Shown: piece by piece, positions 36,401-46,445 of the stretch | How positions within the stretch are numbered: the first letter of the stretch is position 1 | How the letters are laid out: every line of letters begins with the position of its first letter | Assembly: GCA_965153455.1 (NCBI GenBank) | Contig: OZ234499.1 | Coordinates: 9,792,271-9,856,270 of the forward strand | Length of the DNA stretch: 64,000 nucleotides | Reading direction: 5' to 3' | From: Sphagnum compactum | Taxonomy: Eukaryota; Bryophyta; Sphagnopsida; Sphagnales | Made by a program: the position numbers and the translations under genes | Notes under the pieces: model-generated | Told to the model about the DNA's origin: nothing | Seen by the model: only the letters and a program-made list of their open reading frames with translations | Database searches by the model: none

Positions 36401-39265
36401 GTGGTGGCAGGTTTGATAAAGGCTGTGGGGTTGCCCTTTGGCTTCTCAAACTCGCACACCCATTTCTGCACCAACTCCATGCTGTCAACAATTGTTTTCT
36501 TATCAACCAGGCTGCAGACATGATCCCTTTGGATCCAAAGCTTACAGGAAAGTTGACCCTCTCCAGTGCAATGTGATGATGATATTCAATTGGCTGCTGC
36601 TGCTGCACCATAGTGGTGCAGGAACTTACTATCCTATATTCTATGCTCTAACCTCTTTCATTTGTATTCCACATTGCATGCACATTTATGCTGCTACAAA
36701 ACCAACCCAACTTCTTAAAGGAAGGCACACAAAAATCAGCTGCTTGATAGAGTGGATGCCCACTTCTAACAGTGATCAAATATACATTTCTCCTTAAACC
36801 CAAAACCCTGAACCCTAAACCACATTCAATCATTTCTTCAATAGGTTATGAGGGACAGAACTTGTGATCAATGGAAGTACTTTTCAGCTGTCCCACATGA
36901 CCCACAGTTTTGGAATCTCACAGTGCTTAATAAGCTTACTTGTAGAGTTTTACGACATATGCCAAAGGGGAGGTGTAGGACTTACAGTGTCAGCTAAAGA
37001 ATCCTCAAGCCTCTTGAGCGCTTCAGTTTCACCACCTCGATGGGGAGTAAACTCCTGCGTAATCCAACCAAAACCACACCATGGCATGTTGGATACCCCA
37101 AGGTATTAACAGATCAACAAGTAGTATCAAATTGATACATGGAGTCACTGTAGGCTTCTGCAACCAACAGCTTCCCGCAGCTCCACCACTGTTCCCATCA
37201 TTCTTAATGTTAATAAAGTAACTACTAATAGGTTTACACCTGATTCAAGTATAGGCACTGTGACCATGCATACCTCGTTGAGATCAGTGTAGCCAAGATC
37301 TTCAAGACTCGGTACTACTGCTGTGATGTCAACATTGTTGACATCAGCAGCAGGACCTGGAATTTTGGCAGGTGGATCATTCAGCGGAGGTGGAGGTTTA
37401 CCAACCAATCTGCAGAAGGATTGATATGTCAATGGTGTCTTCCCACCATTCTTTCCACACCCACACCCCACTGTCAGCAAGCATCCCAGTCCTCACTCTT
37501 TTCCTCTGCCACTCTCAATGAAACGACTGATACCCATTGCTCCAACCCATGTACAAAAAAGGGCTATGATCACTTCCAGGTATAAACAACAAGGGATTTC
37601 ATAACTTTCAAGTATACATTAGTTTCATGAAGCAAATCATCAGAGCAGAATATTCTTGATCATCATCCTGTGTATAACCCGATAAGCTGAGATCTGAGAT
37701 CTGAGCTCAGTAGCCTAAACCCTTAATCATCTAACCAATCTTTTTCTCATCTTGCCCTTGCTGCCAATAGCATGTCAAAAAAGCCCCCCTTTTTCTGCAA
37801 GTCTGTGATGGTTGTGTTGATCCATGCTTTTTACTTACAACAATCATTCAAATTGTGACCACCAGAATGCATACCAAGGACCACCAAAGAACACCAGATG
37901 ATAACAAGAAACACATTGTCAGGCAGCTCACCACAAGACAAAAGGTTTTTTTTTTACCTTGGCAATCACATCTGCAGGGTTGTAGAGCGTGTGACTGACA
38001 GGACTATACACGTCCACTCCTGCCATCCCCGCAAGCTTCTGCAAGCTCGTTGTAATCAGTAACATTGCCAAATAGGAATAGCTAGCAGCTTCCGAACCAT
38101 ACTTACATTTTGCTGAGACATTGTGATAATCAAAACTCTTAAACCAGTAGAGAGATACTGACTGGACTCCTAAACCCAATATTCACATGTACCTAAAACC
38201 ATAAAACTTGCATCAACTGCTTATGACTCTCAAACCTCAAATGAATTATGGTTTTGCTATGTCCCAAATCTGTGATTACTCCTGCAGTAATCAGCAGGAT
38301 GGTCATCACACCATTTGGTTTGCAGATCAGAAAACAACTACTGCCTGTGTCCCAAGTTCCATGATTATTCCTACAGTTGGTAATCAGGATCACACCCATC
38401 AAACCATTTGTATTTAGATCATCAGTAAACCATCTTCTGGCTATGTCACAAATCTGTGATCATACATTCCATTGGTGATCAGGATCATCATCAAACCATT
38501 TCATTTGCAGATCAGAAAACAAAAATCTTCTTCTACAAGATGAGAGTTGCACCTTGATCTGTGCATCCCTCTCCTGCGCATATGGCTCAGTGTCATGCTC
38601 AAAGCATAACTCATCAATTTGCCACTGCAAAATTCGGTACACAAAAAAAACCCCTGAATCCAAAGAAAGATAGAATGAAGATGGTCATTTACTTGTGGTT
38701 GTGACCAAGCATCGCAAAAAGCAACAGGAGGAAAAGGGAATGTGTTTTGCATGTGGTGTGCATGTGTTTGCATATGTTTTGCAATTGCAGCAATGGAAGA
38801 AAGAATTGTGTGTACCTTGGTGAGGAGGTGTGGAATGATAGAGATGGGAGAGCCATGAATGAGGAGTAAGCGAGAGCCACAGTTTCGCAGACTCGTATCC
38901 AGATCCTGCAAAGACTCCAGCAAAAACCGGATGCGATTCACACCCACAAGTCTTGAGCCTGGTGATGGTGCTGATGGATCTGGAGCCAGAAACCAGGGAT
39001 CCAGCACAAACACTGGGTACACATTCCTTGCACCTTCACATGCTTGCAGGAGTGCAGGATTGTCATGCAACCTCAACCCTTTCCTGAACCACATCAAGCT
39101 TCTCTTCTTCTTCTCCATTTCTTCCCAACTACCACTAGCGCTCACACTTGCTCTTGTTCTTGTTCTTGTTCTTCTTTTGTTGCTGTTTCTTCCAGACTCT
39201 TTGGGCAAGCTCTTGGGGCACAATCTGGGTAAGAATTTGCTTATGAATGTAGCATGTGCCAGCAT
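33460..39265 (-). CDS. UVR3: (6-4) DNA photolyase / cryptochrome family, plant UVR3-like
   Basis: Fourteen exons on the minus strand close in phase to 613 residues: 39265-38816, 38624-38553, 38038-37958, 37450-37274, 37054-36986, 36465-36379, 36240-36142, 35738-35655, 35235-35149, 34907-34836, 34642-34529, 34251-34164, 33965-33870 and 33725-33460. The N-terminal photolyase fold starts at [18 protein letters not shown] (about 55). The FAD-binding half includes [20 protein letters not shown] (346-365), [11 protein letters not shown] (390-400), [18 protein letters not shown] (408-425) and [15 protein letters not shown] (448-462). His411 and His415 match the two histidines essential in (6-4) photolyases, which use light and FADH- to repair UV (6-4) photoproducts. 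The C-terminal tail is basic (SKRQRK), a likely nuclear signal. Residues 1-49 are Arg/Ser-rich; Met50 is an alternative start. Introns carry several local duplications. An animal-like cryptochrome role is possible but the His pair favours repair. Confidence 0.93.
34302..34460. repeat. 80-bp tandem duplication in photolyase intron 11
   Basis: AAATCCTTGGGTT, CTACATTCATGAAGAAAT and AACATCAGAAGA occur twice with a period of about 80 bp, starting at about 34302 and about 34382. It lies wholly inside the intron between exons 12 and 11 and does not touch splice sites. Confidence 0.85.
35232..35320. repeat. 51-bp tandem duplication copying the exon 9 acceptor of the photolyase gene
   Basis: GGATCTGTCAAGTATT begins at 35232 and again at 35283 and is followed by similar AAGTCAYACCAA sequence. 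Read on the minus strand, the unit holds the intron's 3' end (TACTTGACAG) and the first bases of exon 9, so a second acceptor-like site sits 51 nt upstream. Confidence 0.85.
35601..35697. repeat. Echo of exon 8 sequence inside photolyase intron 8
   Basis: About 30 bp of exon 8 (GGATTCCCAACCAT..CAAAATTTGGT on the plus strand, at 35668) is repeated with two mismatches at 35601 in the adjoining intron, a 67-bp period. The copy lacks the donor site and is not expected to be spliced in. Confidence 0.85.
38245..38530. repeat. About 95-bp degenerate tandem repeat, three copies, in photolyase intron 2
   Basis: The words CTATGTC(C/A)CAAATCTGTGAT, (GG)TAATCAGGAT/GTGATCAGGATC and CAAACCATTT recur three times between about 38255 and 38520. 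The phrase TTTGCAGATCAGAAAACAA is present in the first and last copies. The array ends just beyond the exon 2 donor (38552). Confidence 0.75.
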
Positions 39266-39560
39266 GTGTGCTCACACTCTCTCCCCTTGATTCTACCTTC
39301 TGACCCAGCAGCAACAACAAAAGAAAACTCTTGCTTTGGTCCTTCTCCTCTGGTGCTACAGTTACTTTGGCTCAGAATTTTATTGCAATCGCTCCAAGCT
39401 TTGTCTCAATCTCTCGGGCTTGTGTGGATCATCATCATCAGCAGCAGCAGCAGAGCAGTCGATGTGGCACATTGAGCTTCACACAACTGCGAACGAACCA
39501 GAATTTTCACACAAGAGGCTTGGAAAGTTTGTTTTCTTGCAATAGCTTCTTAGATTATGC
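39266..39560 (-). promoter_or_regulatory. Probable 5' leader/promoter of the photolyase gene
   Basis: This is the stretch immediately upstream of the longer photolyase start on the minus strand. It is less AT-rich than intergenic DNA and has a (CAT/CAG)n patch at about 39430-39455. No TATA box or light-response element could be assigned with confidence. Confidence 0.3.
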
Positions 39561-39561
39561 T

Positions 39562-40320
39562 GCAAAGAATTTGGTTGTGGAATTTGTGAGGACAAATATC
39601 TTTCAAAGGCAGTGGTGGTGGCATGGGTTGTGCACTGTGGTATGGAGGATTTAGGGTTTAGTGGGTTTAGGAGCTGCATTTTTCCTCTGGTCACAGAGGC
39701 GACAGCGGAGATGGAAACACCATCTTCCGTCAGGATGATTCGCAGTGTCTTACATTTGCTGCAAGGACGTGGTTGTGGAAGCTGGGGTTTAGGGTTTAGC
39801 GTTTAGTTGAAGGAGCTACATTTTCTCTGATCACAGAAGAGGTGGCAGAGATGAAAACCCCATCTTCGTCAGGAAGATTTGCAGTGTCTTAGATTGGCTG
39901 CAAGGATGTGGTTGTCGAATCTGTTAAGGCCGCATCTTTCAATGGCAATGGTGGCATGTGGTGTGTGGCATGGAATGGGAGGAGAGCTGCATTTTTCTGG
40001 GTCATAGAGGTGGCAGTGGAGATGGAAACCCCATCTTCCTTGGGAAGATTTGCAGTGTCTTTGATTGGCTGCAAGTATGTGCAAGAATCTGTTAAGGACA
40101 CATCTTTCAATGACAATTGTGGCATGTGGTGTGTGGCATTGGAGTGGGAGGAGAGCTGCATTTTTCTGATCACAGAGGCAGCAGTGATGGAAACCCTCTT
40201 CCTGTGAAGCTTTGCAGTGTCCAATGGTGGTTTGTGGTGTGGCATGGAGTGGGAAGGAGCTGCATTTCCTCTCATCATGGAGGTGGCAGAGATGGAAAGC
40301 CCATCTTCCTAGGAAGAAGA
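39562..40320. repeat. Complex tandem array, roughly 100-175-bp units
   Basis: The block GAGCTGCATTTTTC..CATAGAGG/CACAGAGG, then GATGGAAACCCCATCTTCC, then GATTTGCAGTGTCTT, then GGCTGCAAG and ATCTTTCAATG recurs four to five times. GCTGCATTT-like starts lie at about 39673, 39811, 39986, 40155 and 40258, so unit lengths vary (103-175 bp) and some units lack one sub-block. Frames on both strands in this stretch are repeat translations. Confidence 0.85.
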
Positions 40321-43300
40321 AATATTGTCTTGTATCTGAATGATACTCAACAGTGCATAGTTGAGCCAATGTCAGGAGTTGAAGGAGAAAGAGGGTGAGA
40401 AATTCTGAATTCTGCTGAAATTTTCTTCATAAACTTGAGAATCATCCTCATGGCACGAGAGAAATTGGTGGGAGTAAGTTTCTGAGGTAAAATCAGTTCA
40501 ACTCCTTAGAATTCCACAGTTACAATAAGAGGACAAGCACCGAACCATCTGTCAATTGCACAGGTCCCTAATTCTCACTGCCATTGCAATATGATGATGA
40601 TTGCTTGTTGCTTCGACAAGTTCTGGGTGCTGGGTGTTTCTGGGTCCAAAAGTTTTACATTCTAGCCAATTTTGTTGTTCATGTTGGTGGCAGATTTCAA
40701 GACTGCAAATGTGAATGAATTGCTTGAAAAGCAATCACACTGGCAACAACTTTGTGAGAAATGCTGAGCTGTTGTTGATCAGCTTCAAAGGTGTGGAGGA
40801 GTTTCCTAATGTACTTTACACTTCAGTGGTTGCAGGGAAGCAAACTGTTGATTCTAGGGATACTGGAAGAAGATGTTTCCAGAAGGGGAATTGATATCAC
40901 AGACGTCATCAGCAGAGGAAGAAATGTTGCACACATCTTATTATTCGATTCGGTCAGATGCAGGCACCACAACTGACAGACTGACGACAAAGCATTCACC
41001 ACTTAGATGGAAACAGAGATGCATTAGAGACTGATAATGGTGGTGCAGATCTGGAAAGCTGTCATGAGCCTTGGGTTTTCTGCTGTAGGCGTTTTGAACC
41101 CACTGTGTTTTTTTGTCAGGTCCAAAATACCCTTAACCTTACTATGATTGTGTCATCTCTCAATTGTTTTGAAGTTATAAAAAAACCCATAAGAATTTGA
41201 TAAATCCTCAGTACTTGTGAAGATAGATTATACATAAATACACACATATATAGAGGTGTTTTGAACCCATTTGTGCTCAGAAAACAATTGGGTTATGCAC
41301 ATTAAGTCTCATTTCGGTAACATTTAGTATGCTGTGACATTGTGACCGATGAGGCCATGTTGCATGATGAGTGCAGGATTGCCCTATTTGAGAGAAGGCT
41401 GCAATTCCCAATTGCCACACAATGAATGAATTGGCAGCCAGCAGCAACTAGGACTATTTCTCATCTCCAACTTTCATGACTGCGCAGGTCTTCTCGAGGA
41501 ATGATTCCGTTGTCAAACCATGCTGCTTTTTGTGTGGCACTTAAGTTTTTCTTTTTAGCTCCATGAATGTGCATGCGCACTTGTGAGAGTCAATTTCCAC
41601 TCATTTCTAACTGTGTTTTTTTCTCGTGTGTTCCACAATATTGATGTCTATGTGGTGCCAACTTGGAGTAATTTATTGTAAACGCAGAGACATGAACAAC
41701 CTCAAAACGTGGACCCTTCAAAAACTCAAACCTTTCATAACAACTTGTAGTAACGTCTACACTACAGGTAACAACAATGCATCTTCATCGACTTCAATCA
41801 CAACTCCACTACCAATCCAAATCCTCATCTCTGAAATTCTTCTTCACTTACGAAAATTATGGTATTCACAACTCTTTTGTTTCCAAATATGAGGACTACA
41901 ACATCTTTTTCAAATTTTCAAAGCTCAAAGTAGCTTCCATTTACACCTTGTTCAATTATAATCTTGGTTTAAGTCTTCGACACCTCCAATCTCATACTAT
42001 GTCATCATACCAATGACACCATTCCTTGCAACTAGTGATTCTTGTTCAGAATCTCAAGAGCACACATGATAATAAGTTCACAATATCTCAACAATGTAAC
42101 ATTACATCAAGTGGTGCGCTCATACCTTCAATAGCTTAACTAATTTTTGTTTGGGGCATTCTTGTTTTTACCATTCACCTCCAAAGTACCATAATCAAAG
42201 TTTCAATACAATAAATGATCACAAAGGATTCAAATCATTTCACGAAGATCTCTTAACTTACCTACCTACCATTAAGAGGAATTTGATACACAATGCCCTT
42301 CCAAACATGGGTTTGCACCTAAGTTACCTCCACTATAATTGAGAATTAAAAGTTGTTCTTATGGTTAAAACAACTCATTAGCACTTGCACACAAAGTCCT
42401 ACACAAGAAAGTTTGTGTGCGGGGCCCTCAATCTCCAACAAAAAACCTACATCTAATATGCTAGCAAAGGTGAGAGCTCAAAAGCTTTAGGGTTAAAAGA
42501 AAGCTCTACCTATTAGGGTGGAATACTCTAGGTTGTCTTTTTTTTTATTTTCCTTAAAGAAATACCCAACTCATAGGAGTCTTTTAGGGTCTCTACAAAA
42601 AAATACATATTAGTTTTTTATTTTCCTTAAAGTTAATCTCAACTCATAATGGACTTTTTTTTGGGTCTCCTACAAAATACATACCATACCTATGTCTCAT
42701 GTTCAGCAAATATAATTGAAATCATTTTATTATATATTTTTGGAAAAAAACAAGTCCGACAATTCTAGCTCAATTTTTCCTCCACAAATGGCAGGGCATT
42801 TTGAAAAATGAAATGCCTACGCCAATTGCGATTTTTGTTTTTGTTTTTTTTTGTTTTTTGCTTTTGGAAACACCCAAGTTCTTTTTTCTTTTTTTTTCTC
42901 GTGACATTTGATGAATATTGTAGTACCTTTTTCATTTTCAGGTTTGAAAGTAATTAAATTATTTTTTGGAAAATGTCAAATTTTCTAGAAACTATTTGTT
43001 AGAAGTGTCCAAATTTAAGAAAATTATAGGGGAGGAGGATAAAATACAAAAATTGATGAAAACCCGGGGAGTTTTGTTTGCTAGGCCAGTCCACCATTTG
43101 CAAACCCATGTCTCCAACATTTCTTTATCCTATAATTTGGTAGAACATTATTTCTCTCCATTTTTGCAAAAAAAAAAAAAGCAATAGAAAATATTGTAAA
43201 AAGTCTCAATATGTTAGACTCTAGTGTAAGAAACCTGCCAAAAATTTTACTTATATTTATTGCCAAATTTTCATAAATTATTATTTTTATTGCCGAATTG

Positions 43301-43359
43301 AATTTTGAGAATTAAAATAATTGTTTGGCATACCCCCTGCCAAACCTGAAAAGGTACTA
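40321..43359. other. Intergenic DNA, possible dead exon near 40.7 kb
   Basis: Between 40693 and 40790 an AG-bounded, GT-ended stretch reads NELLEKQSHWQQLCEKC, a stop, then AVVDQLQR, like a broken helical exon. No partner exons could be joined to it. The remainder to 43359 has no recognisable gene; the frames at 41626-42016 show no domain. Confidence 0.35.
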
Positions 43360-43640
43360 CGGTACCTTACCCTAAGGTCAGTTTCGTCATTAAATAATCC
43401 TCAAAATAGTGAAACGAAATTTTGTGAAAATATGAAGTTGGCATGTTGAAAATCGTCGTAATTATCATAAGCTACACTTTGAATAATTTCATTACTCATA
43501 TCACAATATTATAGTAGATGGTGGAAAAATATATAATTTCAAAATTATCAAACAAATTCAACAATTTTCACATTGACAAAATGAATATGTTTATTTTTCA
43601 ATATCCAGAATTCAATTAAAATTTAAGAAAAATCACCAGA
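43360..43640. repeat. Dispersed repeat, copy 2 (inverted partner at 14.9 kb)
   Basis: From AAGGTCAGTTTCGTCATT to about 43540 this is the inverted homologue of 14990-15165. The last part, TTTTCACATTGACAAAATGA, is in direct orientation with respect to 14920-14950, so one end is flipped between the copies. The left edge is palindromic (GGTACTACGGTACC). Confidence 0.6.
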
Positions 43641-44289
43641 TTTTTATACATAGTTCAAGTAGGTAACCAAAAACATAAAAAGATGTTTTTTTTAATTTTA
43701 TTTTAATATTTAGCTCTTAGCCAAATATGGTTAAATCTTCCTATGGATGATGGTCGGTGAATTTTTCTTGTGAATTTTATCCACTTGGTGATCAAGAAAA
43801 ATTTGAAAATTTTCATTTGTTAGTGTAAATTTGAAAAAAATTGCGAAACTTTCGAAACCGCAAAACTGGAAAGGAAAATAATAATAATAATAAATTATAT
43901 ATATATAATGTTTGATTCTAATTCACCACTTTGACTACACCACAAAATTGACTAACATAATTAAAAATGTTGCTAATCGTGGCCCCATTTACATTATTAA
44001 GGTGAGGACCACAACTATGCAAATATAGAAACTTCAAAAAAATTCAAAGGTCATCCCATCCCGTCAAAATTCAAAAATCATTTATGCATGGACCTTGGTT
44101 GTGAAGTGTAATGTAAAGTGATAAGAGATTTTGCTGAGGCACTTAATATATATATTAGATATGAGAAGAATTAATCCCAAAAAAATGATTTTCTATAAAT
44201 GTGATAAGCCTATCACAAACTTGTTGTTTTTATGTATTGGAGCTTAATTTTTACAACATTTTAATAATATGTTCAAGATTAAGTGTTAA

Positions 44290-44850
44290 TATAATCATTA
44301 TATATAATGTTATAATGACAATGTCATTACAACATCGTATCAAACACAATGTTTAAATCATCGTAATGTGTTACAATGTCATTACAACATCATATCAACA
44401 TAATGTTTAACTCATCGTAATGTGTTTACAATGTGATTACAACATCGTATCAACACAATGTTTAAATCATCGTAATGTGTTTACAATGTCATTACAACAT
44501 CATATCAAACACACTGTTTAAATCATCGTAATGTGTTACAATGTCATTATAACATCATATCAACACAATGTTTGAATCATCGTAATGTGTTTATAATGTC
44601 ATTACAACATCGTATCAAACACAATGTTTAAATCATCATAATGTGTTACAATGTCATTATAACATCGTATCAACACAATGTTTAAATCATCGTAATATGT
44701 TTATAATGTCATTACAACATCGTATCAAACACAATGTTTAAATCATCGTAATGTGTTATAATGTCATTATAACATCATATCAACACAATGTTTAAATCAT
44801 CGTATTGTGTTACAATGTCATTACAACATCGTATCAACGATTATTCGACA
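44290..44850. repeat. 55-bp satellite, about 9-10 copies
   Basis: The unit contains AATGTTTAAATCATCGTAAT, GTGTTACAATGTCATTA and CAACATCGTATCAA. Copies start at about 44347, 44402, 44457, 44513 and so on to about 44790, with a period of 54-57 bp. Each unit includes a GTAATG..CATTAC dyad. The array ends about 500 bp before the dehydrin-like start. Confidence 0.9.
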
Positions 44851-44936
44851 TCAAATATCAACTCGAAAAGAGATTGTCAGATGTACACCAATGTTTCATG
44901 ACACTTGTTCAATGTTGGTATTTATAGAATTTCTTT

Positions 44937-45152
44937 AGCCTACATCATCATACTCAAGAGCAAAAGCAAAAGACGCAAAAAAGATTGAAATTGAGTTTTG
45001 ACACTTGGCTAGAATCCATGGAAGGAAATGAGCATCGAACAAGTGTCATGAATCTTTTTCCTTTCATGGAGTTGTCGCCAAGTGTCAAAACTCAATTCCA
45101 TTCTTTTCTGCTTCCCTTGTTGCTGCTGCTCTTGAGTTTGATGATGTAGGCT
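44937..45152. repeat. 216-bp imperfect inverted repeat upstream of the dehydrin-like gene
   Basis: The left arm (about 44937-45021) reads AGCCTACATCATCATACTCA, AGAGCAAAAGCAAAAG and TTGAGTTTTGACACTTGGC. The right arm (about 45066-45152) is its imperfect reverse complement: GCCAAGTGTCAAAACTCAAT, then TGAGTTTGATGATGTAGGCT. The loop of about 45 bp has GAACAAGTGTCATGAA, itself an inverted copy of a word at about 44894. It ends 204 bp before the proposed start codon. A transcript would fold into a long hairpin; it could be a MITE or a regulatory/small-RNA precursor. Confidence 0.8.
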
Positions 45153-45355
45153 AGAAGGACTTGCTTCTGCTTTCTGGGTTTGCTTCTTTCTTTCTTTCTT
45201 TCTTTCTTCTTGTTATATGATCTGTTTGTTTGTTTTTGTGAGAAATTGAGTGTTTGAAGATTTGTTTTGTGGAGATCTAATTCTTGAGCTTGACGTCTCT
45301 GCTTGTGCTAATAATTAAGACCCAAGATTTGTTTGTTAGGAGACAGACAGAGCAA

Positions 45356-46000
45356 ATGGAGGACACTAGCGAGACGGGCACCAAACTTGGGTTGCTCGAC
45401 AAGATCAAAGCCAAAGTCGGAATGGGTGATGCAGGCGATGGCGTCCCAGACTCGACTGGAGTTGGTCATCATCACACTACTGCTGCTGGAGCCGGAGGAG
45501 GAGGAGCTCGTCGTCGCTCTGAGAGTAGTCCGTATGATTCAGCAGGAGTTGCACCAACATCTGGCACCACCAATCCCCCTGGTAGTAGTGGAATTACGGA
45601 CGCAGCTAATTCTTCTGCACCTTCAGCTACTAGTACTGAAGCGCATGGTTATGATCAACGAAGCGAGAGCAGCCCTTACGACTCGTCAGGAGCTGCACCA
45701 TCTGCTACTGAATCTGTCACCACGGCGTCCCATCCCGGGTCCGCCCATGAGCCTACTACTACTACAGCTGATAGCTATGGCCAGGAGCATGTCCGAACTC
45801 AGAGCAGTCCTTACGACACTGCAGGAGCCAATCCTGAGTATCTAACAAAGAACCAAGCCGGGGTTGCACCTGGTGCAACGACATTCACAGACTCACAGGG
45901 CAATTTGCAAGAGGGACCTCGTGACGACAATGTGAAGAAGGAAGGTCTCATGTCCAAGATCAAGGACAAGCTCCACCATACCTCCACAACCAAACCCTAG
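45356..46000 (+). CDS. Dehydrin-like (LEA group 2-like) hydrophilic protein
   Basis: A single exon of 214 residues, with no Cys or Trp and very rich in Ser, Thr, Ala, Gly, Pro and His, so probably disordered. A K-segment-like helix ends the protein (KKEGLMSKIKDKLHH, about 194-208), and a second, shorter version starts it (LGLLDKIKAKVG, about 11-22). Dehydrin K-segments (consensus close to EKKGIMDKIKEKLPG) bind membranes and protect proteins during drying or cold. Three internal repeats with core SSPYD(S/T)xG occur at about 55-67, 103-115 and 148-160. The Met at 45356 is preferred because it precedes the conserved helix. A longer frame from 45284 adds a Leu-rich segment across what looks like a 5' UTR intron acceptor. 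No S-segment or classical Y-segment is seen. The family assignment is good, but the repeat type is unfamiliar to me. Confidence 0.85.
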   Translation: MEDTSETGTKLGLLDKIKAKVGMGDAGDGVPDSTGVGHHHTTAAGAGGGGARRRSESSPYDSAGVAPTSGTTNPPGSSGITDAANSSAPSATSTEAHGYDQRSESSPYDSSGAAPSATESVTTASHPGSAHEPTTTTADSYGQEHVRTQSSPYDTAGANPEYLTKNQAGVAPGATTFTDSQGNLQEGPRDDNVKKEGLMSKIKDKLHHTSTTKP

Positions 46001-46164
46001 ACACACCAAACCCTAAGCTCCCACCACCAGGATGGTATGCTGGTGGGGTTGCTGGTTCACTCTGGCCCTGTGTTCATTCATGATGGAACCTACAATGAAT
46101 GAACTCAGTTTGTTGTTTCATATGTTCTTCATTCATGATTTACAATTGACAACTGAAATTTGTG

Positions 46165-46445
46165 GTGTTGTGTGAATCATTTTTGTTCTCTGGATCATAA
46201 ATTGGTTTGCTTTGCAAGATTTGTGTGTGTTGTGGATCATTTTTGTTCTCTGGATCATAAATTGGTTTGCTTTGCAAGATTTTTGTGTTGTTGAGAATCA
46301 TTTTTGTTCTCTGGAACATAAATTGGTTTGCTTTGCAAGATTTTTCTGTTGTTGAGGATCATTTTTGTTCTCTGGAACAAAATTTGGTTTTGCTTTACAA
46401 GATTCTTTTTTGTGTTGTGGATCATTTTTGTTCTCTGAAACACTG
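46165..46445. repeat. 60-62-bp tandem repeat, five copies, in the dehydrin 3' flank
   Basis: ATCATTTTTGTTCTCTGGA begins at about 46176, 46236, 46297, 46359 and 46421, each followed by ATAAATTGGTTTGCTTTGCA or a variant. The array starts about 165 bp after the stop codon, so it may lie in the 3' UTR. Confidence 0.9.

Noticed and set aside
39869-40398. Cys/His-rich frames of 129-166 codons that could suggest zinc-binding repeats
   Set aside because: They are encoded by the complex tandem array. Spacing of Cys and His follows the DNA repeat and both strands are open in parallel.
45284-45355. Longer start for the dehydrin-like protein
   Set aside because: The added 24 residues are hydrophobic, unlike a dehydrin, and cross a TTGTTAG acceptor-like site. 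The ATG at 45356 is better.
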